Positions 1 through 9,015 are shown, numbered from the stretch's first letter. The stretch is 64,000 nt of DNA from Streptomyces cyaneogriseus subsp. noncyanogenus (GCF_000931445.1 NZ_CP010849.1:3038001-3102000); one strand, 5' to 3'. Translations and numbers: made by a program. The notes: generated from the sequence alone by a model not told the origin.

Positions 1-2826
1 GCCGAGCAGGAAGCTTCCGGTGTTTATGCCATCCGTCCGCTCACTCCGCTCTCCGAGACATCGCTGCTGACCAATTCGTCCGAGGATCTCAACCTGGGCG
101 CGGAACTGCGCGCCGAACTCGCGACCGCGGACCGCATTGATCTGCTCTGCGCGTTCGTGAAATGGTACGGCCTCCGAGTCTTGGAGGATTCTCTCCGCGC
201 CGCCAAGGAGCGAGGCGTACCGATCCGGGTCATCACAACCACCTACATGGGCGCCACCGACCGGCACGCGCTCGACCGTCTGGTCCGTGACTTCGGTGCC
301 ACTGTCAAGGTGAACTATGAAATTCGCTCTACCCGACTGCATGCCAAGGCTTGGCTGTTCCGGCGCAAGACGGGGTTCGACACCGCCTACGTCGGCAGTT
401 CGAACCTGTCGAGAGCAGCGTTGCTCGACGGCCTGGAGTGGAACGTCCGCCTGTCGTCCGTCGCCACGCCCGCGGTGCTGGACAAGTTCGAGGCCACCTT
501 TGATGCGTATTGGAACAACACCGCTTTCGAGACGTACGACCCTGAGCAGCACAGTGAGCGTCTCGATGAAGCACTGGCACAGGCGAGTGGCGGTACCCGA
601 ACCACTGACCTGAAGATCAACCTCTCTGGCCTTGAGGTGCGTCCTTTTCCGCATCAGCGGGACATGCTGGAGCGACTCAGCGTCGAGCGGGAGGTCCGTG
701 GACGGCACCGAAACCTGCTCGTCGCGGCCACCGGCACGGGTAAGACGGTGATGGCCGCACTGGACTATCGAAGCCTGTGCAGGAAGTGGGGCAGCGAGAG
801 GCCTCGGCTTCTGTTCGTGGCTCACCGTAAGGAGATCCTCAGGCAGTCGCTGCGGACCTACCGCGAGGTATTGGATGATGCATCGTTCGGGGAACTCTTG
901 TACGCCGGGGAAGACCCTCGCGACTGGAACCACGTCTTCGCCAGTGTTCAATCCCTGAACGTCCGGCGGTTGGAGCAGTTGGACCGCGACCACTTCGATA
1001 TCATCGTCATCGATGAGTTCCACCACGCCACTGCCTCAACGTATCGGCGAGTCATCGATCATTTTGCCCCGAAGGAGTTGCTAGGCCTGACCGCGACTCC
1101 CGAGCGGATGGACGGACTGAATGTCCAGGATGAGTTCTTCGATGGACGCATCGCAGCGGAGATGCGCCTATGGGAAGCCTTGGAGAACGATCTACTGTGC
1201 CCCTTCCACTACTTCGGCATCCCGGACGGTACAGATCTGAGAAATCTGAGCTGGCAGAGGGGCGCGTACGCCGAACAGGATCTCGACAAGCTCTACACAG
1301 GCAATGACGCTCGCGCACGGATCGTGGTGAAGCAGATCCGCGATAAGGTGTCCCACCCGGGGGCGATGCGCGCGTTGGGCTTCTGCGTCAGCAAGGCGCA
1401 CGCCCACTTCATGGCGGACTTCTTCCGCCGTGCCAACTTCCAGGCCATAGCGCTCGACAGCGATTCGCCTGCTGCCGTACGTGCCCAGGCGCTGAGCGAC
1501 CTGCGTGACGGAAAGCTCCAGGTGATCTTCTCCGTCGATCTGTTCAACGAAGGGCTCGACGTCCCCGCTGTCGATACCCTGCTCCTCCTCCGTCCCACCG
1601 GCAGCGCCACGGTCTTCCTCCAGCAGTTGGGCCGAGGGCTTAGGCGCACCGAGACGAAGCCGGTACTCACCGTGCTCGACTTCATCGGGCAGCACCGTGC
1701 GGAATTTCGCTTCGAAGAACAATTCCGAGCCTTGACTAACCTGTCGCGGAACCGGCTCGTCAACCACATAGAGAACGACTTTCCCCAGCTGCCCTCCGGT
1801 TGCCAAATCATCCTTGAAGGCAAGGCGAAGAATCTCGTCCTCGCCAATATCCGTACTCAACTGAACGCTACGGTCAATACGTTGGTTAAGGAGGTGAAGG
1901 ACTACAGCACGCCGCGGCTCGCCGACTACCTCCGGGAGAGCCGCCGAGAGATCAAGGAGTTGTACAAGAGCGACAACTCCTGGACAACCGTGTTGCGCCG
2001 AGCCGGGCTCATCGAAAGTACCGCTCCATCGGGAGAAGCGCCCCTCCTCAAGCGCGTGCACGCTTTCCTGCACGTAGACGACCCAGAGCGCGCCCAAACC
2101 TACATACGTCTACTGAGTGACGATGCTCCACGGTACGACGAGCTGAGTCGCACCGAGCAGGCTTACGCCCGCATGCTCTTCTTCAACATCTGGGACAACG
2201 CAGGCGGCTTCACCAGCTACGAGGAAGGTCTTGAGTCGCTGCGTCCACAGCGGGCGTTCCGTGACGAGCTCAGGCAGGTGCTCTCCCATGTCATCGACCA
2301 AGCGGACCACTTCCCCATCCCCTTGGCCGGTCGCCTCAGCCGGGTCCCGTTGAAGGTCCACAGCTCGTATAACCGCTCCGAGATCCTGGCCGCCCTCGGG
2401 GTGGCTCGCTTCGGCGGCCAGATGCCCCGGTCCTTCGCGCAAGGTGTGCAGTGGGTTGAGGAACTTCAGACGGATGCCCTGCTGATCACTCTGGAGAAAA
2501 ACGAGAAGGACTTCTCGCCCACCGTCCGCTACAAGGACTATGCGCTGAGCCCGACCCTCTTCCACTGGGAGTCCCAGAACGCGACAGCCGCCAATTCGCC
2601 TACCGGCCTGCGGTACCAGCAGCACGATCAGAAGGGCAGCCACGTACTGCTATTTATGCGGCGCTACAAGAACAGTGACATAGGAAAGCCGCAGCCGTGG
2701 ATGCTCCTCGGTCCAGCGACCTACGAGAGCCACACCGGCAGCAAGCCGATGTCCATCAAGTGGCGCTTGGAGCACGAGCTCCCGGCCGATGTGTGGACGT
2801 ACTCCGCCGTCGCCAGCGGGAGCTGA
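1..2826 (+). CDS. PLD-nuclease / SF2 helicase / DUF3427 protein, 5' truncated by window edge
   Basis: The reading frame is open from base 1, so the true start lies upstream; the GTG at 157 is internal, because the preceding residues (GAELRAELATADRIDLLCAF) already fit the family. 941 residues are visible. In order: a phospholipase-D-like domain with an HxK motif (HAKAW, from about base 340) and SSNLSRAALL; a superfamily 2 helicase with Walker A (ATGTGKT, about 727-747), DEFHHA box (about 1012) and TATPERMDG; the second RecA-like domain with QQLGRGLRR; and a DUF3427-type C-terminus. The family (known) combines nuclease and helicase modules and is often found in mobile or defence neighbourhoods; a DNA-processing or defence role here is inference. 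Base composition is less GC-rich than the core genes further right. Confidence 0.85.
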   Translation, partial: AEQEASGVYAIRPLTPLSETSLLTNSSEDLNLGAELRAELATADRIDLLCAFVKWYGLRVLEDSLRAAKERGVPIRVITTTYMGATDRHALDRLVRDFGATVKVNYEIRSTRLHAKAWLFRRKTGFDTAYVGSSNLSRAALLDGLEWNVRLSSVATPAVLDKFEATFDAYWNNTAFETYDPEQHSERLDEALAQASGGTRTTDLKINLSGLEVRPFPHQRDMLERLSVEREVRGRHRNLLVAATGTGKTVMAALDYRSLCRKWGSERPRLLFVAHRKEILRQSLRTYREVLDDASFGELLYAGEDPRDWNHVFASVQSLNVRRLEQLDRDHFDIIVIDEFHHATASTYRRVIDHFAPKELLGLTATPERMDGLNVQDEFFDGRIAAEMRLWEALENDLLCPFHYFGIPDGTDLRNLSWQRGAYAEQDLDKLYTGNDARARIVVKQIRDKVSHPGAMRALGFCVSKAHAHFMADFFRRANFQAIALDSDSPAAVRAQALSDLRDGKLQVIFSVDLFNEGLDVPAVDTLLLLRPTGSATVFLQQLGRGLRRTETKPVLTVLDFIGQHRAEFRFEEQFRALTNLSRNRLVNHIENDFPQLPSGCQIILEGKAKNLVLANIRTQLNATVNTLVKEVKDYSTPRLADYLRESRREIKELYKSDNSWTTVLRRAGLIESTAPSGEAPLLKRVHAFLHVDDPERAQTYIRLLSDDAPRYDELSRTEQAYARMLFFNIWDNAGGFTSYEEGLESLRPQRAFRDELRQVLSHVIDQADHFPIPLAGRLSRVPLKVHSSYNRSEILAALGVARFGGQMPRSFAQGVQWVEELQTDALLITLEKNEKDFSPTVRYKDYALSPTLFHWESQNATAANSPTGLRYQQHDQKGSHVLLFMRRYKNSDIGKPQPWMLLGPATYESHTGSKPMSIKWRLEHELPADVWTYSAVASGS

Positions 2827-2918
2827 GCCAAAGGGCGGCGCCTTGCGCGATCTTCTGTGGTGCAGCTCTCAGTTGGCTGCCGACCGGCATCGGTTTGCTT
2901 CCTCGATACCCTGCCCCC

Positions 2919-3572
2919 ATGATTCGCGCAGTGGTCTTCGACGTAGGCGAGTGCCTTGTGGACGAGACGCGTGAGTACGGCACCTGGGCCGACTGGCTCG
3001 GCGTGCCACGCCACACGTTTCATGCGATGTTCGGTGCCGTGATCGCACAGGGCCGGGACTACCGGGAGACGTTCCAGGAGTTCCGGCCCGGCTTCGACCT
3101 CTACGAGGAGCGCGAGAAGCGGGCCGCCGCCGGGCAACCGGAGACCTTCGGAGAAGAGGACCTCTATCCGGATGTGCGCCCGGTTCTGGCGGAGCTGCGG
3201 GCCGGAGGTCTCTGGCTCGGCATCGCCGGAAACCAGACCGTCCGGGCGGGGCGAATCCTGCGGGAGCTGTTCTCCGAGGACGTCGACCTGATCGGTACGT
3301 CCGACGACTGGGGGGCGAGCAAGCCCGACCCCGAGTTCTTCAAGCGGGTCGCAAACGCCGTGCCGTTCGAGGCCGGTGAGATCCTGTACGTCGGTGACCG
3401 CTGCGACAACGACATCCTGCCCGCTCGCGAGGCCGGGATGCACACCGCGCTCGTACATCGCGGGCCGTGGGCCACCGTTCAGTGGAACAGTGCCGAAGCC
3501 AGGGAATTGCCCACCTTCCGCGTTGACGGACTTCACCAACTTCCGGAGCGCATACGCCACTTCAACGGCTGA
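2919..3572 (+). CDS. HAD-superfamily hydrolase
   Basis: 217 residues starting at the ATG of MIRAVVFDVGECLVDE. HAD motifs are visible: nucleophile D8 in FDVGECLVD, motif II-like GIAGNQT (about 101-107), motif III SKPDPEFF with K135, and motif IV VGDRCDND with D160. The usual Asp two residues after the nucleophile is Gly (G10), and motif II has Asn where Ser/Thr is usual, so classical phosphatase chemistry is uncertain. Members with the DVGxxLVDE signature form a recognisable subfamily of unknown substrate. It starts 92 bp after the helicase and overlaps the convergent regulator gene by 11 bp at its 3' end. Confidence 0.85.
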   Translation: MIRAVVFDVGECLVDETREYGTWADWLGVPRHTFHAMFGAVIAQGRDYRETFQEFRPGFDLYEEREKRAAAGQPETFGEEDLYPDVRPVLAELRAGGLWLGIAGNQTVRAGRILRELFSEDVDLIGTSDDWGASKPDPEFFKRVANAVPFEAGEILYVGDRCDNDILPAREAGMHTALVHRGPWATVQWNSAEARELPTFRVDGLHQLPERIRHFNG

Positions 3573-4836
3573 GCGCACTGACCGTCGTGGACCAGTCGTA
3601 CAGGCGGTCGTCCAGCTCGCGGACACAGCGTTCGTGCTGGTGCGGGGTGAGGGCACGGCGCACCTCGCGTACGCGGTCCATGCCGGCCGCGTACCAGGTC
3701 GCCGCCAGTTGATCGAGGGCCTGACCCGCGTACGCGCAGGCCGCTTCCGGGTTTCCGGAGGCCGCTTCGACGGCCGCCAGATCGGCGTAGACAACCGTGC
3801 GCTGCTTCTCCTCGCCAGGTGACATGCCTTCCAGGGCCGCGAGCAGTGTCTCCCGGGCCTGTGGGAGGTGACCCGCCAGCAATTGGGTATTGCCCTTGAA
3901 GGCCGCGAGGCGGGCTGGGGAGAACCAGTCCATCCACTCGGGCGACGGGTGTTCGTTGCCGGCATTCAGGACATCCTCCCCATGGCCGATCAGGTGCAGG
4001 GCGGTCCGTGTGTTGCCGCACCTCGTCTCGCACTCGGCTTCCACGGCGTCCAGCCAGGCCAGGAACTCAGCCGAGGCCGGGGCGCGGCGTGCATAAGTCC
4101 GTGCCGCAATCAGGCGCTCCAGCGCGCCGTCGCGGTCCTGCGACCAGCCCGGGATGAAGGCCATATGCGCGAGGATCGCCGAGCCGAGGAGCGCATCGTC
4201 GGCCGCCCCCGCAGCCTGGAGGGCCAAGAGCAGAGTGTCGTGTGCGGCGCTCGGCTGCCGCAGGTCGAAGAACTCGATCCTGCCCGCCAGGAGGTACGTC
4301 TCCGCCAGTGCTGCCCCGAGCACGCGCCGCGTCGAATCCGCCGTTTCCGGCAGCAGGGCGCAGCCCAGTGATGCGTGGGCCATGACAGCGGGATGCAGTC
4401 TGGCCGGTGCGACCGACCAGTAGAGCCGCCGATGCGACCGGGTGACCGCCTGGAAGTCCGTACCAGCCGTGGCGGGCTGGGGCGCGGCGACGGCCCGCCC
4501 GGGGCTCACCGCCACTCCCAGGGCTGCCACTCCTCCGGCCACCAGTGTGCGCCGCACGGGATCGGGCTGGTGGCTTTCCGGCCCCCAAGGGGGCGTGAAT
4601 CCCAGTGACTCCATGCTCTGCCCCAGCAGGTGGGCCAGTACGCGCTGACAATCCGGCTGCGGCCAAGGTGGGTTGTCCGACTCCCAGCGGCGAACCTGCC
4701 GTACTCCGATAGACAGGCCGCGGATTCCCAGGCGCTTCGCGTGCTCTGTGAGAGCGTCGGCCAAATCCTGCTGGGAGTTGAATCCGGCCGCCAGGCGGGC
4801 GGCCTTCAGCCGGACATTGCCTGCGGGCCTCGGCAT
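3562..4836 (-). CDS. XRE-family regulator with C-terminal TPR-like region
   Basis: 424 residues. The ATG at 4836 is chosen because it is preceded by a good GGAGGTG ribosome site and begins MPRPAGNVRLKAARLAAGF, a typical Xre helix-turn-helix (about residues 5-60, ending RQVRRWESDNPPWPQ). The remainder is Ala/Leu-rich helical repeat (about 150-420), as in the large Streptomyces XRE/TPR regulators. It is divergent from a small-protein/methyltransferase operon across 190 bp that carries two similar direct repeats (4906-4926 and 4938-4959). It probably controls that operon (inference). Ligand unknown. Confidence 0.85.
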   Translation of the reverse strand: MPRPAGNVRLKAARLAAGFNSQQDLADALTEHAKRLGIRGLSIGVRQVRRWESDNPPWPQPDCQRVLAHLLGQSMESLGFTPPWGPESHQPDPVRRTLVAGGVAALGVAVSPGRAVAAPQPATAGTDFQAVTRSHRRLYWSVAPARLHPAVMAHASLGCALLPETADSTRRVLGAALAETYLLAGRIEFFDLRQPSAAHDTLLLALQAAGAADDALLGSAILAHMAFIPGWSQDRDGALERLIAARTYARRAPASAEFLAWLDAVEAECETRCGNTRTALHLIGHGEDVLNAGNEHPSPEWMDWFSPARLAAFKGNTQLLAGHLPQARETLLAALEGMSPGEEKQRTVVYADLAAVEAASGNPEAACAYAGQALDQLAATWYAAGMDRVREVRRALTPHQHERCVRELDDRLYDWSTTVSALSR

Positions 4837-4905
4837 GGGGCACCTCCTGGTCTCGACTGCTTCCACCATGGCACAGAAAGCCCGGTACTCGACCATCCTT
4901 CACCC

Positions 4906-4959
4906 TCAGGTGGCTTCCTAAGACCTTTTCAGGCCCTTCAGGTGTCCTCCCAAAGTCCT
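4906..4959. promoter_or_regulatory. Two imperfect direct repeats, candidate operator of the XRE regulator
   Basis: Repeat 1 (4906-4926) reads TCAGGTGGCTTCCTAAGACC T; repeat 2 (4938-4959) begins TCAGGTGTCCTCCCAAAGTC CT. They share TCAGGTG-x-C-x-TCC-x-AA, and their starts are 32 bp apart, about three helical turns, in the gap between the divergent XRE gene and the 5027 operon. Binding by the XRE protein is inference. Confidence 0.4.
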
Positions 4960-5026
4960 CGTTCGTGGAGCACGGTAGGTGGACTCTGAGCGACGTAACT
5001 GACCGCAAGAAGCACAGGGAGCAACC

Positions 5027-5539
5027 GTGTATACGCAACAGGGTCTGGACAGGGCGATCGCCGAGTGGCTTGCCCGGTCCCACTCGACTCCGGAACACGT
5101 CTGGAGGGAGTGGGACGCGCAGGGTGTCGCGCTCTTGCCGCTTGGCGAGCGGTTCGCCGCGGTGCGGCTACCGGCCGGGACCGTCCACGCCGCCGTCGAC
5201 TCCGAGGACAGGGATCGCGTCGCCGCGGCGCTGGGCGAGCGGCTCGGCGGATCGATCATCCATGACCGCCGCGTGGCAGGGGGAACCTACTACGCCCTGA
5301 TCCAGGCACATGCCGGTTTCGCCTGGGCCTACGGTGACGCCGCGGTCTGTCTCGGCCACGGCACGTACCTGGGTGTGCCGCGGATTGACCGACAGCAGCC
5401 CCCAGGTACGTACTGGGTCATCCCGCCTCGTTACGAAGGTGACCTGTGCGCGCCGCGAGCAATCATCGACCTGGTTGAGGCGGGGTGTTCGCGGCTGGCG
5501 GCGCGGGAGGAAGTGGCTGACGATGCTCGCCGACTGTGA
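5027..5539 (+). CDS. Conserved hypothetical protein, partner of the methyltransferase
   Basis: 170 residues beginning MYTQQGLDRAIAEWLARSHS, apparently cytoplasmic with no membrane segment. The middle (AVRLPAGTVHAAVDSEDR to about residue 100) alternates short strands and helices, and the C-terminal half contains CLGHGTYLGVPRIDR and PPGTYWVIPP. I do not recognise an enzyme family with confidence. It overlaps the next gene by 17 bp, so the two are almost certainly co-translated. It lies divergent from the XRE regulator. Confidence 0.75.
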   Translation: MYTQQGLDRAIAEWLARSHSTPEHVWREWDAQGVALLPLGERFAAVRLPAGTVHAAVDSEDRDRVAAALGERLGGSIIHDRRVAGGTYYALIQAHAGFAWAYGDAAVCLGHGTYLGVPRIDRQQPPGTYWVIPPRYEGDLCAPRAIIDLVEAGCSRLAAREEVADDARRL

Positions 5540-6719
5540 GAGTGCCGCGACTCGCCTGCGCGAGTCCATGGTGAAGAGGCTCGTCCAAGCCGGTGTTCCT
5601 GAGGATCGGGCCTGGCGGGCGGCGGTGGAGGAAGTGCCGCGGCACCGCTTCGTCCATGGCTTCTACCTGCCCACCGATCGGTGTGACGCCCGGGGGCTGA
5701 GGATTTGGGAGCCGGTCACCGCTGAACTGGACCGGGACCGATGGCTGGCCACCGCCTATTCCGACACGGCGCTGGCCACGCAGCTCAACGGCGAGGAGCC
5801 CGATTGGGGTGACCCGCGCGTCCGACCCGGTGGGACCCCCACGTCATCGTCCGCCCCGGCCTCGCTTGTCCTACGCATGTGGGAGGACGCCGAAGTCGCC
5901 GAGGGTCATACGGTGTTGGAGATCGGCACGGGCAACGGTTACTCGGCGGCGCTGGCCTGCGCGCGCCTGGATTCGTCGCATGTCACGAGCATCGACATCG
6001 ATCCGCGGCGGCTGAAGGCCGCGTCGAACGCACTCCACGACTGTGGGTACGAACCGACTCTCGCCGTGGCGGACGGGCTGTATGGGTACTGGCCCGAGGC
6101 ATGGTTCGACCGAATCGTCACTACCTGCTCCTTCCGTACCGTGCCACCCGCGCTGATCGCCCAGACCCGGCCGGGCGGAAAGATCCTGCTCACGCTGACC
6201 GGCTGGCTGCACGGGCGTGCCCGCGCCCTGCTCACCGTGGCCAAGGACGGTACGGCCGAAGGCCCACTCCTCTCGGGCACCATCTCCTTCATGCCCTCCC
6301 GCACCCACGTGGTTCCGCCGTTCGGCGACTCCGCCCACTGGGCCGCGGGCCTGTCCGATAAGCCCAGGGCGGCCCGGCACGGTCCCGAGCGACTCACGGC
6401 TATGGACGAGGATGCCAACCACCTGCGGTTCCTGGTCCAGAGCGCTGTGCCCACCGCGCAGATGCTCACCATCGACGGGATCGTGCATGTCATCGACATC
6501 AGCACTGGCGCCGCTGCCACCCTCACGCCTGCCAACGGAGGCTGGCAGGTTCGCGAAGGAGGCCCGGTGAGGCTGTGGGAACGCGTAGAGCAGATCGTGG
6601 ATTCCTTCGACGGCGCCGACAGGCCCGGCCCGGAGAGCTTCACTCTGTATGTACGGGGTGGGGAGCAGCATTTGTGGCATCCGCGGATGCCTGCGTTCCC
6701 AAGGTTGGGCATCAGGTGA
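5523..6719 (+). CDS. Protein-L-isoaspartate O-methyltransferase-like SAM methyltransferase
   Basis: 398 residues; the ATG at 5523 overlaps the upstream gene and follows GGAGGAAG at a workable distance. The SAM-binding motif I VLEIGTGNGY is at about residues 131-140, with EEVPRHRFV near residue 36 as in PCMT-family enzymes. The C-terminal 200 residues are an extra domain. The length and layout resemble the methyltransferases of ATP-grasp peptide-maturation systems (TgmC-like), but no ATP-grasp or precursor-peptide gene is next to it here. Substrate unknown. Confidence 0.8.
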   Translation: MLADCESAATRLRESMVKRLVQAGVPEDRAWRAAVEEVPRHRFVHGFYLPTDRCDARGLRIWEPVTAELDRDRWLATAYSDTALATQLNGEEPDWGDPRVRPGGTPTSSSAPASLVLRMWEDAEVAEGHTVLEIGTGNGYSAALACARLDSSHVTSIDIDPRRLKAASNALHDCGYEPTLAVADGLYGYWPEAWFDRIVTTCSFRTVPPALIAQTRPGGKILLTLTGWLHGRARALLTVAKDGTAEGPLLSGTISFMPSRTHVVPPFGDSAHWAAGLSDKPRAARHGPERLTAMDEDANHLRFLVQSAVPTAQMLTIDGIVHVIDISTGAAATLTPANGGWQVREGGPVRLWERVEQIVDSFDGADRPGPESFTLYVRGGEQHLWHPRMPAFPRLGIR

Positions 6720-6837
6720 CCGTTTTACGGCTCACGCTCCAGCCGCCGCTCCAGCCCCCCGTCACCTCCCCGGGAACTCCTGGCCATCGTCGGGTGAGAC
6801 CTTCGTGCACCCCCAGGCGTCAGTGAGTGAGCCGGTC

Positions 6838-7773
6838 TCAGCGGGTGTCCGCGGTGCTCCAGGTGCGCAGGAACCCCGCCACCGCCTCGTGAAGCCGCGC
6901 CGGCTGGTCCAGATGGACGTCGTGGCCCGCGTCGGGGATCAGGGTGTGGTGGGTCTGGGGGCGGCGGAGGAGCATTTCGGTGGTCTGGTCGTCGTCGACG
7001 GTGCCTCTGTCGCCGCGGACGAGGAGGGTGGGGTGGGGGATGCGGGACCACTGCGGCCAGTACGAGGTGGCCGCCGGTTCCGCCACGCAGGCGAGGATCT
7101 TGTCGCGGTCGAAGCGGGGGTGCCAGCCGTCGGCTCGTCGCTCCAGGCCCCGCGCCCATGCCTCGTGGCCCAGGAACTCGCGCGCGGACTCCAGGGACGC
7201 GAACGGGGTGGGCCAGCGGTCCAGCCAGTTCTCGATCCGGGCGGGGAGTTCCGGGTCGGGGCCGCCCGGTCCGGCCTCGACGAGGACGAGGGACGCCACC
7301 AGGCCGGGGTGCGCCGCGGCCAGCAGCAGGGCCGTGTGGCCGCCCAGGGACTGGCCGATCAGGACGGCCGGGGCCAGGGAGAGGTGGTCGATCAGGGCCA
7401 CGGCGTCCTGGACGTGGGCCGCGCGGGTCGTCGCCGCCGGGCGGCGGGTGCTGTCGCCGTGGGCGCGGGCGTCGTACGTCACCACGCGGTGGCCGTCGGC
7501 CAGGAGGCGTCCGGCGAGGTCGTCCCATTCGCCCTGGTGTCCCGCCAGGCCGTGCAGGAGCAGGACCGGCGGCGGGGCCGGGACGGCGGGGCTCGGGGGG
7601 TGGTGGTCCCGGTAGGCGATGCGGGTGCCGTCCGGGGTGGTCAGGTGGGTGGGCAACGGGTCCGGCCTTTCCGTCGGCGGCTGCCGTACGTCCGTCTCCC
7701 GGGCCGGCGGCGGGCGGCCGGCGCCGCCACCCCGTCGCGCACGAGGGCTGGTGGAGCCGGCCGCGGTCCTCAC
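6838..7773 (-). CDS. Alpha/beta-fold hydrolase
   Basis: Up to 311 residues from a GTG at 7773; the first 40 residues are low-complexity and lack a clear ribosome site, so the real start may be downstream near PTHLTTPDGTRIAYRD. The fold is clear: oxyanion-region LLLHGLAGH, nucleophile elbow GQSLGGH with Ser142 in this numbering, LLVRGDRGTVDDD carrying the acid, and the catalytic His in AGHDVHLDQP. Substrate cannot be predicted. It is followed closely upstream (34 bp) by the DUF2267 gene on the same strand. Confidence 0.8.
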   Translation of the reverse strand: MRTAAGSTSPRARRGGGAGRPPPARETDVRQPPTERPDPLPTHLTTPDGTRIAYRDHHPPSPAVPAPPPVLLLHGLAGHQGEWDDLAGRLLADGHRVVTYDARAHGDSTRRPAATTRAAHVQDAVALIDHLSLAPAVLIGQSLGGHTALLLAAAHPGLVASLVLVEAGPGGPDPELPARIENWLDRWPTPFASLESAREFLGHEAWARGLERRADGWHPRFDRDKILACVAEPAATSYWPQWSRIPHPTLLVRGDRGTVDDDQTTEMLLRRPQTHHTLIPDAGHDVHLDQPARLHEAVAGFLRTWSTADTR

Positions 7774-7807
7774 GGGACGGCCCGGCCGGTGGCCGGAGGG
7801 CGGAGCG

Positions 7808-8302
7808 TCACGGTGCCGGGCTCAGGTCCGCCCGGCCGAAGAGGAGGGCGTACCCGGGCGGGAGCTGGGCGAGGATGCGGGTGACCAGTTCGTCGCCGAC
7901 CAGGTGCGGCAGGACGCTGAGGACCGAGCTGACGTCCCAGCGTGCCGTCGCCGGGGTGGATCCCTCGATGCGGGCCGCGACCGAGTCGACGAACTCGGCG
8001 GCGGTCAGCGGGCGGGTCGCCGGGATCTGGGAGGCGACGACCCTGGCCGCCTCCTCGGGCAGGGCTGCCGCCAGGTCGACGCGCTCGTCGCCGATCACGT
8101 GCCCGCCGAGGGCCGAGAGGACGATCCGGGTGACGCGTTCCGCCTCCGCCGCGGTCGCGTACTGCCCGGCGTCCCGGACCTCCTCGACCAGGTCGGTCCA
8201 GCGGGGCCGGGCCGTCGGCGACGGCGCGGGTGCCGGTCTGGCCGGCGCGGGTACGGGCATGGCCGGCGCGACCGTCACACTCGGCTCCATCGTCGTGCTC
8301 AT
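7808..8302 (-). CDS. DUF2267 domain protein
   Basis: 164 residues. A Pro/Ala-rich N-terminus (about 1-33) precedes two helical DUF2267-type repeats containing AERVTRIVLSALGGHV and LAAALPEEAARVV, then WDVSSVLSVLPHLV. A GAGGAGGAG ribosome site precedes the ATG. The molecular role is unknown; such proteins often accompany stress or redox genes, and here it sits just downstream of a small heat-shock protein gene on the same strand. Confidence 0.8.
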   Translation of the reverse strand: MSTTMEPSVTVAPAMPVPAPARPAPAPSPTARPRWTDLVEEVRDAGQYATAAEAERVTRIVLSALGGHVIGDERVDLAAALPEEAARVVASQIPATRPLTAAEFVDSVAARIEGSTPATARWDVSSVLSVLPHLVGDELVTRILAQLPPGYALLFGRADLSPAP

Positions 8303-8490
8303 CTACGGGCTCCTCCTCCAGGTCGGTCCCAGGTCGGGTTCCCGGTGGGAGCCGGAACGGGCCTCGGATCAGGTACCGGATCGGTCACGGATCGGGGGCC
8401 GCGGATTCCGATGCCGGTCCCGGTCGCGGGTCGGATTCCCGTCCGGCTCCGGTGGGTTCGTCGCTCCGCCGCTGGGGCGGACAGGTGGCC

Positions 8491-8526
8491 GCGTCCCGCA
8501 GGCGGCGTGCGGTGCCTGCGGGACGC
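8491..8526 (-). terminator. Hairpin terminator after hsp20
   Basis: Perfect 13-bp arms (GCGTCCCGCAGGC at 8491-8503 and its complement at 8514-8526) with a 10-nt loop, 16 bp beyond the hsp20 stop codon. Confidence 0.65.
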
Positions 8527-8541
8527 TTCTCGTGGGGTGGA

Positions 8542-8961
8542 TCAGCCGGCGAGCTGCTTGCGGCCCGCGCCGCCGGTGATCTGGATGCGGCGCGGCTTGG
8601 CCTGCTCGGCCACCGGGATCCGCAGGGTCAGGACGCCGGCCTCGTACGAGGCGTCGATCCGGTCCGTGTCGAGGGTCTCCCCGAGGAAGAGCTGGCGCGT
8701 GAAGGTGCCCGTGGGCCGCTCGGCGACCAGCACCTCGGCGCCCTCGGGGGCCGGGGAACGGCGCTCGGCGCGGACGTTCAGGACGTTGCGCTCGACGTCC
8801 AGTTCGATGGTCTCGGGGTCGATGCCGGGCAGGTCGAAGTGGACGAGGAAGTCGTCCCCGGACCGGTACGCGTCCATCGGCATGGCGCCCGGACGGGCGG
8901 ACCCGAAGACCTGCTGGGTGAGCCGGTCCAGTTCGCGGAACGGGTCCGTGCGCATGAGCAT
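8542..8961 (-). CDS. Hsp20/alpha-crystallin small heat-shock chaperone
   Basis: 139 residues. ATG at 8961 and GTG at 8964 are adjacent candidate starts, both after GGAAGGGAG. The N-terminus [19 protein letters not shown] is typical of actinobacterial Hsp20; the alpha-crystallin domain runs about 35-125 ([17 protein letters not shown] to [15 protein letters not shown], with the A-x-x-x-G-V-L-type signature) and the tail is short. It is an ATP-independent holdase that binds unfolding proteins. A strong sigma70-like promoter is visible upstream. I found no HspR (HAIR) box or RheA-type repeat near it. Confidence 0.93.
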   Translation of the reverse strand: MLMRTDPFRELDRLTQQVFGSARPGAMPMDAYRSGDDFLVHFDLPGIDPETIELDVERNVLNVRAERRSPAPEGAEVLVAERPTGTFTRQLFLGETLDTDRIDASYEAGVLTLRIPVAEQAKPRRIQITGGAGRKQLAG

Positions 8962-9015
8962 CACAGGTCACTCCCTTCCTTCAGGCCCTATGTGCGATGC
9001 CCTACTGCTTCTTCT

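Noticed and set aside
157..159. GTG at 157 as start of the helicase
   Set aside because: The frame is open to base 1 with family-like residues, so the gene begins outside the window.
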